Origin: a virus
Strand: one strand, 5' to 3'
IMG/VR virus record: IMGVR_UViG_3300010150_000016
Location: 1-64,000 of that record
DNA: 64,000 bases
In this document: positions 50,765 to 61,001 of the stretch, piece after piece
How the letters are laid out: the number at the start of each line of letters is the position of its first letter
Numbering within the stretch: the stretch's first letter is position 1
The notes under the pieces: generated by a model
The model's database searches: none
What the model was told of the DNA's origin: nothing
Seen by the model: the letters and a program-made list of their open reading frames with translations, nothing else
Translations under genes and position numbers: made by a program

Positions 50765-53700
50765 TGTCCGCAACGATTCTCTTAAAAAGGACACTTGGAA
50801 CCTCCCCGCCGAATATATCTCCAGTTGGTACTGGCGTATCGTTTGGCGAACTTGTATATGCATACGATACCAGCGATGTTGGTGCTGGTAAGTCTTACAA
50901 AAAATTATATATTGGTAACCCTGCTGGTCCTGGTTCAGCACCAATTCCTATTGGTGGTGAATACTACACCAGTCTTTTTAATGACAACCCTGCTGATTAC
51001 GGCAAACCTCAAGCATCTAAAGTTCTTATCCTTGATTCTCAAGGAAGAGTTGATTCTTGGACAGTTGTCGATGACTTCTTTACATCTGGTATTGGTACAG
51101 TCGCTGGCGACTTTAATGTTGGCGGAAACCTTAATGTAACAGGAGACCTCGTTTATGACGAGGCTAATGCTAGAAACTGGAATATATCTGGTGTTGCAAC
51201 TGCTGCCACATTAGATGTTGGTGCTGCTGGATTCTCTACCCTAGGTGTAACTGATTTCCGTGCAATTGCGGGTGTTGTAACTACTCTTAGTGGTACAAAT
51301 GCTGACTACTACGAAGTAAATGTAGGGCATGCACTTACTGCAAATAATGTAGAAATTACTGGGGTATCATCCTTCAGTAATATTACATTCTCTAATGATG
51401 TTATTAGAGTTGGTCGTGATGCTGCTGTAGGTCTTAGCAGTGCTGACTCTTCCATCTTTATTGGTGACTTTGCCGGTGCTGGTATTGGACAAACAGTCCT
51501 TAACCGTCGCAATATTGCGATTGGTGCCAGCGCAATGCAATATGCTGGTATTCTTTCCAGCAGTGACGAGTTAGAATCTAACATCGTCATGGGTAACTTT
51601 GCAGGTTATAGACTGCAAGGTACTAAGAACCTGATGATTGGTGATAAGGTAGGTTTTGCCTTATCTTCTCCCGGCAACGATGAGAACATTGCTCTGGGTA
51701 ACCAGTCGATGTATGGTGAGACTTTCCCTGTTGTTGATGGGGTATCTCTCAGCGTAAGTATTGGCGATCAAACTGCTGTTGCAGATTATGATCAGACTGA
51801 AGATGTAACAGAAACCAGTGGATCTGGTGTTGGACTTTTAGTTAGATTGCAGACTGGTTCTACTGGTCTGATTACTAACATCGAAATCGTGGCCCCTGGC
51901 GATGGTTACGAAGTTGGTGATACATTCACCATGCCGTTTGGTTTCCAGACTCTCACAGGTAGCGTAACCAGCAAGGATGGTCGCTTCCTGGGTGGTGGTA
52001 CAGGAACTAGACAGCAGAAACAAAACATTGCGATTGGTCCATATACATTATTCAGTGTAGACGGTAGCAGAAACATTGCTATTGGTTACTCTGCTGGTAA
52101 CGATACTCTTGGTAGTGGTAATGTAATTATCGGTTATGAGCGAAATGTTGCTATCGGAGATAGTGACAATCAGCTTGCGATTGGTAATTCTACAATCAAT
52201 TGGATCGACGGTAACCAACTTGGTTATGTCGGCATCGGAACCACACGACCCTTCGGGTTGCTGGATGTTGGTGGTGTAGTAATTGTTGACAAAGGCACTG
52301 GTAACACAGTAATCGCTGGCGTAACATCTGTTCCACAAATTGATGCTAATGATATTGGTGTTGAGGATATCAAGGTCACTGCTGGTTTAGCAACTGACTT
52401 TGCAATTACCAATGCTAAGATTCAGTCAGGTATTATTACTGACACTGTTGGTACTGCAGCAACTATTACGAATGTAGATTTCGTAAATGCAGACATTGAG
52501 GCAGCTAAGATCACTGCAGGTATCATTACTGATATCGTCGGTACTGCTGCTACTATTACGACGATTGATGCTACCGAAGGCGATATTGTCAATGCGAAGA
52601 TTACCGCTGGTGTCGTAACCTCCCTGGTTGGCACCTATGCCACGATCACAACCTTCGATTCTAATGAAGGTGATATCAACACCCTCAAAACTGTTGCTGG
52701 TGTTGTAACATCTATTGTTGGTTATGGTCTAACATATACCGTTGGTGATTTTGCTAATCTTGATGCACTTGACGCTAAGATTACTACAGGCATCATCACC
52801 TCACTGACAGGTACATATGTAACCTTCCAAGATGCTAACTTCCAAGACGATGTTCGTGTTGGTGGAGCTCTTACTGTTGTTGGTGATCTGACAGTCAACG
52901 GAACTACAAGTTTTGTTCAGAGTACGGTTGTTCAGATTACCGATAAGAACATTGAACTTGGATTCAGTTCTACTGGTGGACATGCTGATGCTACAGCCGA
53001 TAACGGCGGTATCATCCTTAAGGGATCAACTGACAAAGAATTCATATACGATCAGGCAAGAGAGGGTTGGGAATCTAACCTCAAGTTTATTCCTAGTGCC
53101 GATGGTACTCTGGATATTGGTACTACTGATAGAGAGTGGAAGGACATTTATATTGATGGTACAGCACATCTTGATGCTGCTGACATCCTCGATGCTAAGA
53201 TCACTGCTGGTATTATTACTAGTCAGGTTGGTACTTATGCAACTATCACGACAGTTGACATTGAAACTCTTGATGCCAAGGATGTAAACATCACTGGTCT
53301 TGCCGTCACTGATATTGTCGGCACCGCTGCAACAATCACAACGATTGATGCAACAGAAGGTGATATTGTTAATGCTAAGATTACTGCTGGTATCATCACA
53401 AGTTTGGTTGGTACTGCTGCCACCATTGGCGATGTTGAGATTACTGGTGACCTCAGAGTTGGTGGAGCTACAACCTTTACTGGTAATGTAACCTTCAATG
53501 GTGGCACGATCGGTCTTGGTGACTCTACTACAGACAACATCGTCTTTACTGGTGAAGTTGACTCTGACATCGTTCCTGACGATGATGACACCTTTGATCT
53601 TGGCAGTGCCACTAAAGAGTGGAAAGACATTTATATCGATGGCGTTGCTCGTGTTGATGACCTGATTGTTGATTCTACAGTCGGTACATATGCGACAATC

Positions 53701-56700
53701 ACAACTGCTGATATCGATGTACTCGATGCAAGACAGACAAATATTACTGGATTAGCAGTCACCGATATTGTCGGTACTGCTGCTACTATCACGACGATTG
53801 ATGCCACAGAAGGCGATATCGTTAACGCTAAGATCACTGCTGGTGTTGTAACCTCGCTGGTTGGCACCTACGCTACGATCACCACGGTCGATATTGAGAC
53901 CCTAGATGCGAAGCAAACAAATATTACTGGATTAGCAGTTACTGACATTGTTGGTACTGCAGCAACCATCACTACGGTTGACTTTGAAGTTGCAGACATT
54001 CTGAATGCAACTGTCTCAGTTGGTATTGCAACCTCTGCATTCGTGCAAGCTGGTTTCATTACCTCACTGTATGACTCCACTGGTGTTGTTGGTCTGAACA
54101 CTCAGCACATGCTGAGTACTAATCCAGATGGCACAATCACCTGGCGCGAACCTGCACAGATTGGTATTGCCACAATCAATGCTAAGTTGGACACATGGTT
54201 CGTATCAACCAACGGTGTTGATGATGGTGATGCATCTCGCGGTAGAACACCAGAGAGACCATACAGAACGATTGCATACGCTCTGTCTCAGATCTCCAAT
54301 ATCGGCGTAAACGATATATTGAATATCGCCGCTGGTGAGTATGAAGAAGTCTTCCCACTTATTGTTCCTGCCGGATTAACGGTTAAGGGTGCTGGTCTCC
54401 GTGCTACCAAGATTTGTCCTACCGTTGCTACTAAGCAGAAGGACTGCTTCTTGATGAACGACAGATCTGTTGTTGAGGATGTCACGATTGCTAACATGTA
54501 TTTCGATACTGCTGGCAATCAGGGTTATGCGTTTAAGTATGCTCCTGGTATCGCGATCACAAGCAGATCTCCTTATGTTCAGCGCGTAACCGTATTCAAC
54601 AAAGGTAGCAATACTTCTGCTAGTGATCCATACGGTTATGGATCTGCTGATTCTGCACCTTCCTCCTACATCGCTGGTGGTGGTGCATACATCGACGGTT
54701 CTGAAGTAGCATCAGGATCTCTTGAGGCTGCGTTCCTGTTCAATGAAGTTACTTTCATTGTACCGAACAGTAAAGGTCTGATTATGACCAACGGTGCTCG
54801 CACTGAGTACCTGAACTGTTTCTCTTACTTTGCTGCTGAAGCAATTAAGGGTACTTCTGGATCTCTTGGTATTAGTTCTGCTGGTGAGACAAGATTAAGA
54901 CTGACTGGTATCACTACGGTTGGTGTTGGTAACACGATTACAGTCTTTGATACTGACGGAACTACTGGCGTTGCGACTGCTGTTGTTGCTTCTTATGATG
55001 GCACTTACATAGGTGTAACTGGTAAGCAAACTGGGTTTGAACTTCTGAATGCTAGAACTGCTAAGGCAGTTACATTTAACGATGATGCTCAATTAGACAC
55101 AACTGTCAAGAAGTTTGGTAGTGCATCACTAGCACTTGACGGAACTAATGATTCTATCAGCGTTCCTTCTAGTGGTGATATTGGCTTTGGCACTAATATA
55201 GACTTCACGATTGAATTTTGGGCATACGCAAATACAACTGGTTTAACTAGTGCAACTCTCTTTGACTTGAGAGATAACGGCACTGATGCTGAAGGTATTA
55301 GTATTGCATATCGGGCTGCTGGTGAAGTTGACATGCGGGTTGGTACTACCACCGCTATCACTGGATCTGGCGCAGGCATCGCTACAGGCGTCTGGAAGCA
55401 CTATGCACTTGCTAGAGACGGCACAGACACTAGATTGTTCGTTGACGGTACTCAGAGGGGCATCAAGACCTCAGATACAACTGACTACGGTGCGTCTAAA
55501 GGTATTGTAATTGGTGCTGATTTTGATGGCGCAAGTCAAAATGTCACTGGTTGGATTGACGACTTCAGAATTGAAAGAGGAGTTGCCAAGTACACCGCTA
55601 ACTTTACTGCTCCTACTGCTGCACATACTGGCGATAAGGACACTGTTCTCTTACTAGACTTTAATGGTGCAAGTGGAGTAACCACAACTACTGACAATGT
55701 AATCCGCAATCAAGATATCCGCATCACTCAATCGGGTGGCGGTATCGGAACTGCAACTAAGGTTATCCTTGCTGACTACAGCGAGTTCGGTGCGGACATG
55801 CGTTCGGTCGGATGTGCTGTTGAATATGGTCAGAAGGGTGTCATCGCTGATGGTGATGGCGTAAGTCTGAGAATGTTTGCCCTGAACTTCAACCATGTTG
55901 GTTCTGGTGGCGACTTCACAAACGATCCTAACCTGGCAATTCAGGCGAACGAAGTCACTGAACTGAACAACGGTGATGTATCTTTCGTAAGTATTGATCA
56001 AAGAGGCGACTTCAGAGTTGGTGACGCATTCTTCGTTGATCAAGAAAACGGCACTGTATCGTTCTCACAGCAGGTAACCAGCCTCCAAGCACTTTCTTCT
56101 CTCCAAATTACTGACGGAACTAACAGCAGCACTGTTACTCCTACAAGCGGTACATTCGGTAACATCCAGATCTCTGGAAACAACATTGAATCTACCTCAG
56201 GTGATATCAACATTGACCCTGCTGGTGCTGGTGATATCAACATCACTGGTGATGTCAATGTCCTGGGTATCTTAACTGCGACAACTATCCAACTTGACTC
56301 CTTCCAGAAGAACGATACTTCTATCGCTCTGGATGATTCTGGCGCTAACGGCACTATCAGATTCAATACTGATAATGTTGAGGGTATGCGTCTAGACGCT
56401 AATCAGAAGTTGGGTATCGGCACTGCCGCACCTAGACAAAGATTAGATGTCCTAGACACCGCTAAGTTTGAAAGACTTGATGTAACTGGCGTATCTACAT
56501 TTGCTGAAAGAGTTGATTTCAATCTCAGCATTGACGCAGTTGACGCAAAGATTACTGCAGGTGTTGTAACTTCACTGGTCGGTACTTACGCAACCATCAC
56601 TACGGTTGACATTGAGACATTAGATGCTAAAGATGTCAACATTACTGGTCTTGCTGTAACAGATACTGTCGGTACTGCTGCAACGATTACCACAATTGAT

Positions 56701-57546
56701 ACTGAATCTCTTGATGCATTTGATGCCAAACTTACTGGTATCGCTGTTACAAACGCAGTATTCACTGGTATTGCATCCTTTAAGGATGATGTCAAATTAC
56801 ACTTCGGTGATGATGATGATCTCTCCATCTATCATGATGGTAACAACTCATACATTGATGATTCAGGAACTGGCACACTTGCAATCCGTTCTAACCAAAT
56901 AGAACTTCAGAAGTATACTGGCGAAACTCTCGCTAACTTTACTGCTGATGGTCGTGTTACCCTACACTACAATAATGGTATTAAACTTGAGACACTAGCA
57001 ATTGGTGCTAGCGTTCGTGGCGTAACTCAGACTGGAACAATCGATGTTGCTACTGATGCAAATATCCACTCCACTCTGACTGTAGATCAAGGAACAATTC
57101 TTACAGGAATTGTAACCAGTTCTGCTGGTGTTGAAGCAATCAACATTAATGTCTCTGGTATTCTCACCACTAACAACTTCAGAGTTACTGGAGTTTCTAC
57201 AGTCGCAGACATTACAATTGGCGCTGGTTCTTCATCAACAAAAATAAATACTAACAGTGGAGAACTTGTTCTCGATTCTGCTGCTGGTCAGGTAACTGTC
57301 CAAGACAATCTGAGCATAATCGGTTACGGTACATTCCGTGACGGTCTATATTACAGATCAGATCAAGGTGGATTAACTGGTATTGGATATAGCGGACCTA
57401 ACGGTGTCGCATTCTTTGAAGCAGATGGAAGATTGGTTAGCGGTCTTAGTACTGTAGGGTTCTTGACAACCTCCAATTACATGCTAACCACGGATGAAAA
57501 CAACATTCCAATTTGGTCCAATAGCATTGATGGAGGTACATTCTGA
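50764..57546 (+). CDS. Mosaic tail fibre with YadA-like, beta-helix and LamG-type domains
   Basis: 2260 aa. Order: N-terminal fibre-attachment part (ATILLKRTLGTSPPNISPVG); YadA-head-like repeats at about 240-495 (RNIAIGASAM, RNIAIGYSAG, QLAIGNSTI); AKITAG/VGTYATITT repeats at 540-1080 with inserted DLGSATKEWKDIYIDG units; pectate-lyase-like beta-helix at about 1142-1370 (WFVSTNGVDDGDASRGRTPE); LamG/concanavalin-like domain at about 1438-1630 (FGSASLALDGTNDSISVPSS; WKHYALARDG; GWIDDFRIERG); then more repeats, LSIYHDGNNSYIDDSGTG near 2018 and IDGGTF at the end. Likely host-binding fibre; the LamG domain suggests glycan binding. Domain functions are inferred. Confidence 0.85.
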   Translation: MSATILLKRTLGTSPPNISPVGTGVSFGELVYAYDTSDVGAGKSYKKLYIGNPAGPGSAPIPIGGEYYTSLFNDNPADYGKPQASKVLILDSQGRVDSWTVVDDFFTSGIGTVAGDFNVGGNLNVTGDLVYDEANARNWNISGVATAATLDVGAAGFSTLGVTDFRAIAGVVTTLSGTNADYYEVNVGHALTANNVEITGVSSFSNITFSNDVIRVGRDAAVGLSSADSSIFIGDFAGAGIGQTVLNRRNIAIGASAMQYAGILSSSDELESNIVMGNFAGYRLQGTKNLMIGDKVGFALSSPGNDENIALGNQSMYGETFPVVDGVSLSVSIGDQTAVADYDQTEDVTETSGSGVGLLVRLQTGSTGLITNIEIVAPGDGYEVGDTFTMPFGFQTLTGSVTSKDGRFLGGGTGTRQQKQNIAIGPYTLFSVDGSRNIAIGYSAGNDTLGSGNVIIGYERNVAIGDSDNQLAIGNSTINWIDGNQLGYVGIGTTRPFGLLDVGGVVIVDKGTGNTVIAGVTSVPQIDANDIGVEDIKVTAGLATDFAITNAKIQSGIITDTVGTAATITNVDFVNADIEAAKITAGIITDIVGTAATITTIDATEGDIVNAKITAGVVTSLVGTYATITTFDSNEGDINTLKTVAGVVTSIVGYGLTYTVGDFANLDALDAKITTGIITSLTGTYVTFQDANFQDDVRVGGALTVVGDLTVNGTTSFVQSTVVQITDKNIELGFSSTGGHADATADNGGIILKGSTDKEFIYDQAREGWESNLKFIPSADGTLDIGTTDREWKDIYIDGTAHLDAADILDAKITAGIITSQVGTYATITTVDIETLDAKDVNITGLAVTDIVGTAATITTIDATEGDIVNAKITAGIITSLVGTAATIGDVEITGDLRVGGATTFTGNVTFNGGTIGLGDSTTDNIVFTGEVDSDIVPDDDDTFDLGSATKEWKDIYIDGVARVDDLIVDSTVGTYATITTADIDVLDARQTNITGLAVTDIVGTAATITTIDATEGDIVNAKITAGVVTSLVGTYATITTVDIETLDAKQTNITGLAVTDIVGTAATITTVDFEVADILNATVSVGIATSAFVQAGFITSLYDSTGVVGLNTQHMLSTNPDGTITWREPAQIGIATINAKLDTWFVSTNGVDDGDASRGRTPERPYRTIAYALSQISNIGVNDILNIAAGEYEEVFPLIVPAGLTVKGAGLRATKICPTVATKQKDCFLMNDRSVVEDVTIANMYFDTAGNQGYAFKYAPGIAITSRSPYVQRVTVFNKGSNTSASDPYGYGSADSAPSSYIAGGGAYIDGSEVASGSLEAAFLFNEVTFIVPNSKGLIMTNGARTEYLNCFSYFAAEAIKGTSGSLGISSAGETRLRLTGITTVGVGNTITVFDTDGTTGVATAVVASYDGTYIGVTGKQTGFELLNARTAKAVTFNDDAQLDTTVKKFGSASLALDGTNDSISVPSSGDIGFGTNIDFTIEFWAYANTTGLTSATLFDLRDNGTDAEGISIAYRAAGEVDMRVGTTTAITGSGAGIATGVWKHYALARDGTDTRLFVDGTQRGIKTSDTTDYGASKGIVIGADFDGASQNVTGWIDDFRIERGVAKYTANFTAPTAAHTGDKDTVLLLDFNGASGVTTTTDNVIRNQDIRITQSGGGIGTATKVILADYSEFGADMRSVGCAVEYGQKGVIADGDGVSLRMFALNFNHVGSGGDFTNDPNLAIQANEVTELNNGDVSFVSIDQRGDFRVGDAFFVDQENGTVSFSQQVTSLQALSSLQITDGTNSSTVTPTSGTFGNIQISGNNIESTSGDINIDPAGAGDINITGDVNVLGILTATTIQLDSFQKNDTSIALDDSGANGTIRFNTDNVEGMRLDANQKLGIGTAAPRQRLDVLDTAKFERLDVTGVSTFAERVDFNLSIDAVDAKITAGVVTSLVGTYATITTVDIETLDAKDVNITGLAVTDTVGTAATITTIDTESLDAFDAKLTGIAVTNAVFTGIASFKDDVKLHFGDDDDLSIYHDGNNSYIDDSGTGTLAIRSNQIELQKYTGETLANFTADGRVTLHYNNGIKLETLAIGASVRGVTQTGTIDVATDANIHSTLTVDQGTILTGIVTSSAGVEAININVSGILTTNNFRVTGVSTVADITIGAGSSSTKINTNSGELVLDSAAGQVTVQDNLSIIGYGTFRDGLYYRSDQGGLTGIGYSGPNGVAFFEADGRLVSGLSTVGFLTTSNYMLTTDENNIPIWSNSIDGGTF
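52380..53990 (+). repeat. Long coding repeats in tail fibre
   Basis: Repeated units encode AKITAG(V/I)(V/I)TSLVGTYATITT and NITGLAVTDIVGTAATITTI. They recur many times here and again at about 56540-56730. Synonymous differences between copies show they are not recent identical duplications, but they are similar enough for homologous recombination. Confidence 0.75.
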
Positions 57547-58367
57547 TGGCAAAACCAACTACTAGACAGGAACTCAAGGATTATGCTCTTAGACAACTTG
57601 GGTATCCTGTCTTAGAAATAAATGTAGCTGATGAGCAGGTAGATGATAATTTAGATGACGCTCTTCAATTATTTCAAGAGCGTCATTTTGATGGCGTAGA
57701 AAGAGTTTATCTCAAGTATAAGGTCACAGCAGATGACATCAAAAGAGGCCGAGCAAGGGGTGCTAGCGAATCTCTTGGTATCACTACTTCTACTACAACA
57801 TCTGGAGACTTTGAGGAGAATACAAATTATCTGACTGTCCCAGATTCAGTTATTGGAATTGAGAAAGTACTTTTGTTTGATTCTAGCTTCATCTCCAACA
57901 ACATGTTTAGTTTCAAATATCAGTTGTTTTTAAATGATGTAGCTTTCAATCTTGGATATAGTGGTCTTCTCAGTTATGCGATGACTAAAACATATCTTGA
58001 AGATATTGATTTCTTAATGACAACAAATAAACAGATTAGATATAATAAGAGAAATAATCGTTTGTATCTCGATGTCGATTGGGGATCTGTAACGGAAGGA
58101 ACATACATAATTATTGATTGCCAAAGAATTATGGATCCTGCAAATTATGCAGGTGTTTATAATGATTCTTTCCTTAAAAAGTATTTTACATCTCTTGTTA
58201 AAAAACAGTGGGGTCAAAACCTCATCAAGTTTCAAGGAGTTAAACTTCCAGGAGGCACTGAACTGAATGGCAGACAAATTTATGAGGATGGTGTAATGGA
58301 ATTACAACGCATCGAAGATAGGATGCTCTCCACATATGAAGTCCCACCTCTTGATCTTATTGGATAA
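57546..58367 (+). CDS. gp13: Neck protein gp13
   Basis: 273 aa (T4 gp13 is 309). AKPTTRQELKDYALRQLGYP and VDDNLDDALQLFQERHFDGV are typical of cyanomyovirus gp13. gp13 and gp14 form the neck that closes the DNA-filled head and joins the tail. Starts in TGATG overlap with the fibre gene. Confidence 0.9.
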   Translation: MAKPTTRQELKDYALRQLGYPVLEINVADEQVDDNLDDALQLFQERHFDGVERVYLKYKVTADDIKRGRARGASESLGITTSTTTSGDFEENTNYLTVPDSVIGIEKVLLFDSSFISNNMFSFKYQLFLNDVAFNLGYSGLLSYAMTKTYLEDIDFLMTTNKQIRYNKRNNRLYLDVDWGSVTEGTYIIIDCQRIMDPANYAGVYNDSFLKKYFTSLVKKQWGQNLIKFQGVKLPGGTELNGRQIYEDGVMELQRIEDRMLSTYEVPPLDLIG

Positions 58368-59797
58368 TGGCGTTAAATCCCTTCTTTCTTCAAGGATCTC
58401 CTAACGAGCAAAATCTCATTCAGGAGTTAATAGACGAACATCTAAAAATGTTTGGACTTGATTGTTATTATATTCCTAGAAAAATGATTGTCACTGACGA
58501 TGTGCTTGGAGAAGTACAATCGTCAAAGTTTAATGATGCATATATTTTAGAAGCTTACCTCAATAACTATGAGGGATATGCTAAGGGCAGTGATATCATG
58601 ACAAAATTTGGTATCAATCTGCAGAATGAAATTACGCTAACGATTTCTAGGGAGAGGTATGAAGATTTTATTGCTCCCTTTGTAGTAACCCACAACGCAA
58701 AAAACGCTGGTAGTGATATTGTTTTTGGAGAAAGACCTAAAGAAGGAGATTTAATATTTTTTCCATTAGGTGAAAGGTTATTTGAAATTAAGCATGTAGA
58801 GTTTGAGAATCCATTTTATCAGTTAGGTAAAAATTATATTTACGAACTTCAATGCGAACTTTATCGCTACGAAGATGATTATGTCGATACTGGAGTTATT
58901 AGTGTTGATGAAAGAGTGATGCAAGAAGGAGAAACAACAACAGTTATTCTTGCAGGTATTGGATCCACAGCTAGTGCTACCGTTGACTCATTTGCCAGCC
59001 AAGGTGCATTACAACAAATTTTCTTAAATGATGATGGATATGGTTATACTTCCACACCCACTGTTAGTATCGAGCCCTCTCCTGCTGGTGTTACTTCCTC
59101 TAGGGCAGGTGCATTCGCATTTACCACAGAAAGATCAGGTTTGTATTCTGTTGATCAAGTAGTCCTACAAAACCCTGGATTTGCATATACAGAGGCACCA
59201 GCATTTACATTTGGTGGTCCTGGTGTAGGTGCAGCTGCAACAGCATCTCTTACAAACAGTGGTATCACATCAATTAGAATTACAGATCTTGGTACAAATT
59301 ATGTAACTGCTCCAATTATTACAATTCAACACCCCTCTGATGTTGGCATTGGTACATCAGGTGCTACAGTCGGTGTAAAAGCAGGTCAAGTACAAGCAAC
59401 TGCAATTTCTTTTCTTGATGGAGATAGTATTAGTAGAATATTCTTGACTAACGCTGGTTCTGGTTATGAGGAAGCACCTATTGTTACAATCGGAGACCCA
59501 CTTTCTCTTGGAATTGGTACATTCTTCTTCAACGAAAGAGTGGTTGGATCCCTGTCTGGGACTGAAGGATATGTGAGAGAATTTAATGAGAATGATAGAA
59601 AGTTAGAAATCTCAATAAATAATGGCATATTCTATCCTGGTGAATTCATTACAGGAACAGCATCTTCAGCCAGGTATCAAGTTCTAAGTCATAGTGGAAT
59701 TGACACGACAACCAAATCCACTTTCAATGATGAGTTTGAAGTTGAGGCAGAAGGTATCCTAGATTTCACTGAAATTAATCCGTTTGGTACTTTCTGA
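58367..59797 (+). CDS. gp14: Neck protein gp14 with added GxGY repeats
   Basis: 476 aa against 256 in T4. Residues 1-195 are gp14-like (MALNPFFLQGSPNEQNLIQE; MFGLDCYYIPRKMI). From about 200 to 390 there are four beta-repeat units with GYGY, GFAY, GTNY and GSGY turns followed by P-x-hydrophobic strands. A different C-terminal end follows. The added repeats would project from the neck as whisker-like or capsid-adjacent decoration. TAATG overlap with gp13. Confidence 0.9.
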   Translation: MALNPFFLQGSPNEQNLIQELIDEHLKMFGLDCYYIPRKMIVTDDVLGEVQSSKFNDAYILEAYLNNYEGYAKGSDIMTKFGINLQNEITLTISRERYEDFIAPFVVTHNAKNAGSDIVFGERPKEGDLIFFPLGERLFEIKHVEFENPFYQLGKNYIYELQCELYRYEDDYVDTGVISVDERVMQEGETTTVILAGIGSTASATVDSFASQGALQQIFLNDDGYGYTSTPTVSIEPSPAGVTSSRAGAFAFTTERSGLYSVDQVVLQNPGFAYTEAPAFTFGGPGVGAAATASLTNSGITSIRITDLGTNYVTAPIITIQHPSDVGIGTSGATVGVKAGQVQATAISFLDGDSISRIFLTNAGSGYEEAPIVTIGDPLSLGIGTFFFNERVVGSLSGTEGYVREFNENDRKLEISINNGIFYPGEFITGTASSARYQVLSHSGIDTTTKSTFNDEFEVEAEGILDFTEINPFGTF

Positions 59798-60597
59798 TGT
59801 TAGGCACTTATTTTTATCACGAGATCCTTCGCAAAACGGTGATTTCGTTTGGAACTCTATTCAATGAAGTACATATCCAAAAAGAAGATAAGAGTGGGAA
59901 AACTATTAGTGATATTAAAGTTCCATTAGCATATGGACCTAGGTCTAAATTTCTAGCAAAAATAGAACAGCAGCAAGAGTTAGCAAAGGCTACTGCTATC
60001 ACTCTTCCAAGAATGTCTTTTGAGATGACTAGTCTAGCTTATGATCCGACAAGAAAAACTTCAGTAACAAAAACATTTAAAGCAGTTGACGATAAAGATA
60101 GGGTAAAGAAAGTATTTCTACCAGTTCCGTATAATGTTGGATTTGAACTTAATATTATGACAAAATTAAATGATGATGCTTTACAAATTGTAGAACAAAT
60201 TTTACCATTCTTTCAACCATCATTTAATATTACGGTAGATTTAATAAATTCAATTGGAGAAAAAAGAGATATTCCAATTGTATTAGAAAATATTTCATTT
60301 TCAGACGAATATGAGGGAGATTTCTCTTCGCGAAGAGTCTTGACATATACTCTAAATTTTGTCGCTAAGACATATCTCTTCGGTCCTATTGCTGAGAGTA
60401 CTGATGGACTGATTCGGAAGGTACAAGTTGATTACTATTCTGATACTAATAGACAAACGGCTAAGCGTGAAATGAGATATACTGTTGAACCAGATCCAAT
60501 TACTGCAGAACCTGGAGATGATTTCGGGTTTAATGAAACTAGTACTTATTTTGATGACGGTAAAAATTATAGTCCCACCAGACAAGAGGATGTATAA
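59797..60597 (+). CDS. gp15: Tail completion/sheath stabiliser gp15
   Basis: 266 aa (T4 gp15 is 272). MLGTYFYHEILRKTVISFGT, then AYGPRSKFLAKIEQQQ and RMSFEMTSLAYDPTRK are diagnostic. gp15 caps the tail tube and sheath and joins the neck. TGATG overlap with gp14. Confidence 0.93.
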   Translation: MLGTYFYHEILRKTVISFGTLFNEVHIQKEDKSGKTISDIKVPLAYGPRSKFLAKIEQQQELAKATAITLPRMSFEMTSLAYDPTRKTSVTKTFKAVDDKDRVKKVFLPVPYNVGFELNIMTKLNDDALQIVEQILPFFQPSFNITVDLINSIGEKRDIPIVLENISFSDEYEGDFSSRRVLTYTLNFVAKTYLFGPIAESTDGLIRKVQVDYYSDTNRQTAKREMRYTVEPDPITAEPGDDFGFNETSTYFDDGKNYSPTRQEDV

Positions 60598-61001
60598 TGG
60601 ATTTCAAAAAAATAGACGAATCTTTAAATACATCTAGTGAAACTATTGATGTTACTCCGATTAAAAAACCAAAACCGGAACATTTAACTCAGAATGATAT
60701 TGATAAAGATTATAGTTATACCAGGGCTAATTTATATTCTTTGATTGAAAAGGGTCAGGAAGTATTGAATGGTGTGATGGAACTTGCTGAGGAAACACAA
60801 TCTCCTAGAGCATATGAAGTTGCTGGTCAGTTACTCAAGAATGTTGCCGATAATACTGACAAATTAATGAAGCTGCAAAAAGATATTAAGGATGTCAAGG
60901 AAGAAGTAAAAGGTCCTTCAAGTGTAACAAACAACGCTATGTTTGTTGGTAGTACTGCAGAGTTACAAAAAATGCTGAAAGAAATGAATAAGAAAAAATG
61001 A
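60597..61001 (+). CDS. gp16: Terminase small subunit gp16
   Basis: 134 aa (T4 gp16 is 164). Central coiled-coil helix YTRANLYSLIEKGQEVLNGV, then SPRAYEVAGQLLKNVADNTD is the family core. gp16 recognises concatemeric DNA and stimulates the large terminase gp17. gp17 does not follow; instead metabolic genes do. TAATG overlap with gp15. Confidence 0.9.
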   Translation: MDFKKIDESLNTSSETIDVTPIKKPKPEHLTQNDIDKDYSYTRANLYSLIEKGQEVLNGVMELAEETQSPRAYEVAGQLLKNVADNTDKLMKLQKDIKDVKEEVKGPSSVTNNAMFVGSTAELQKMLKEMNKKK

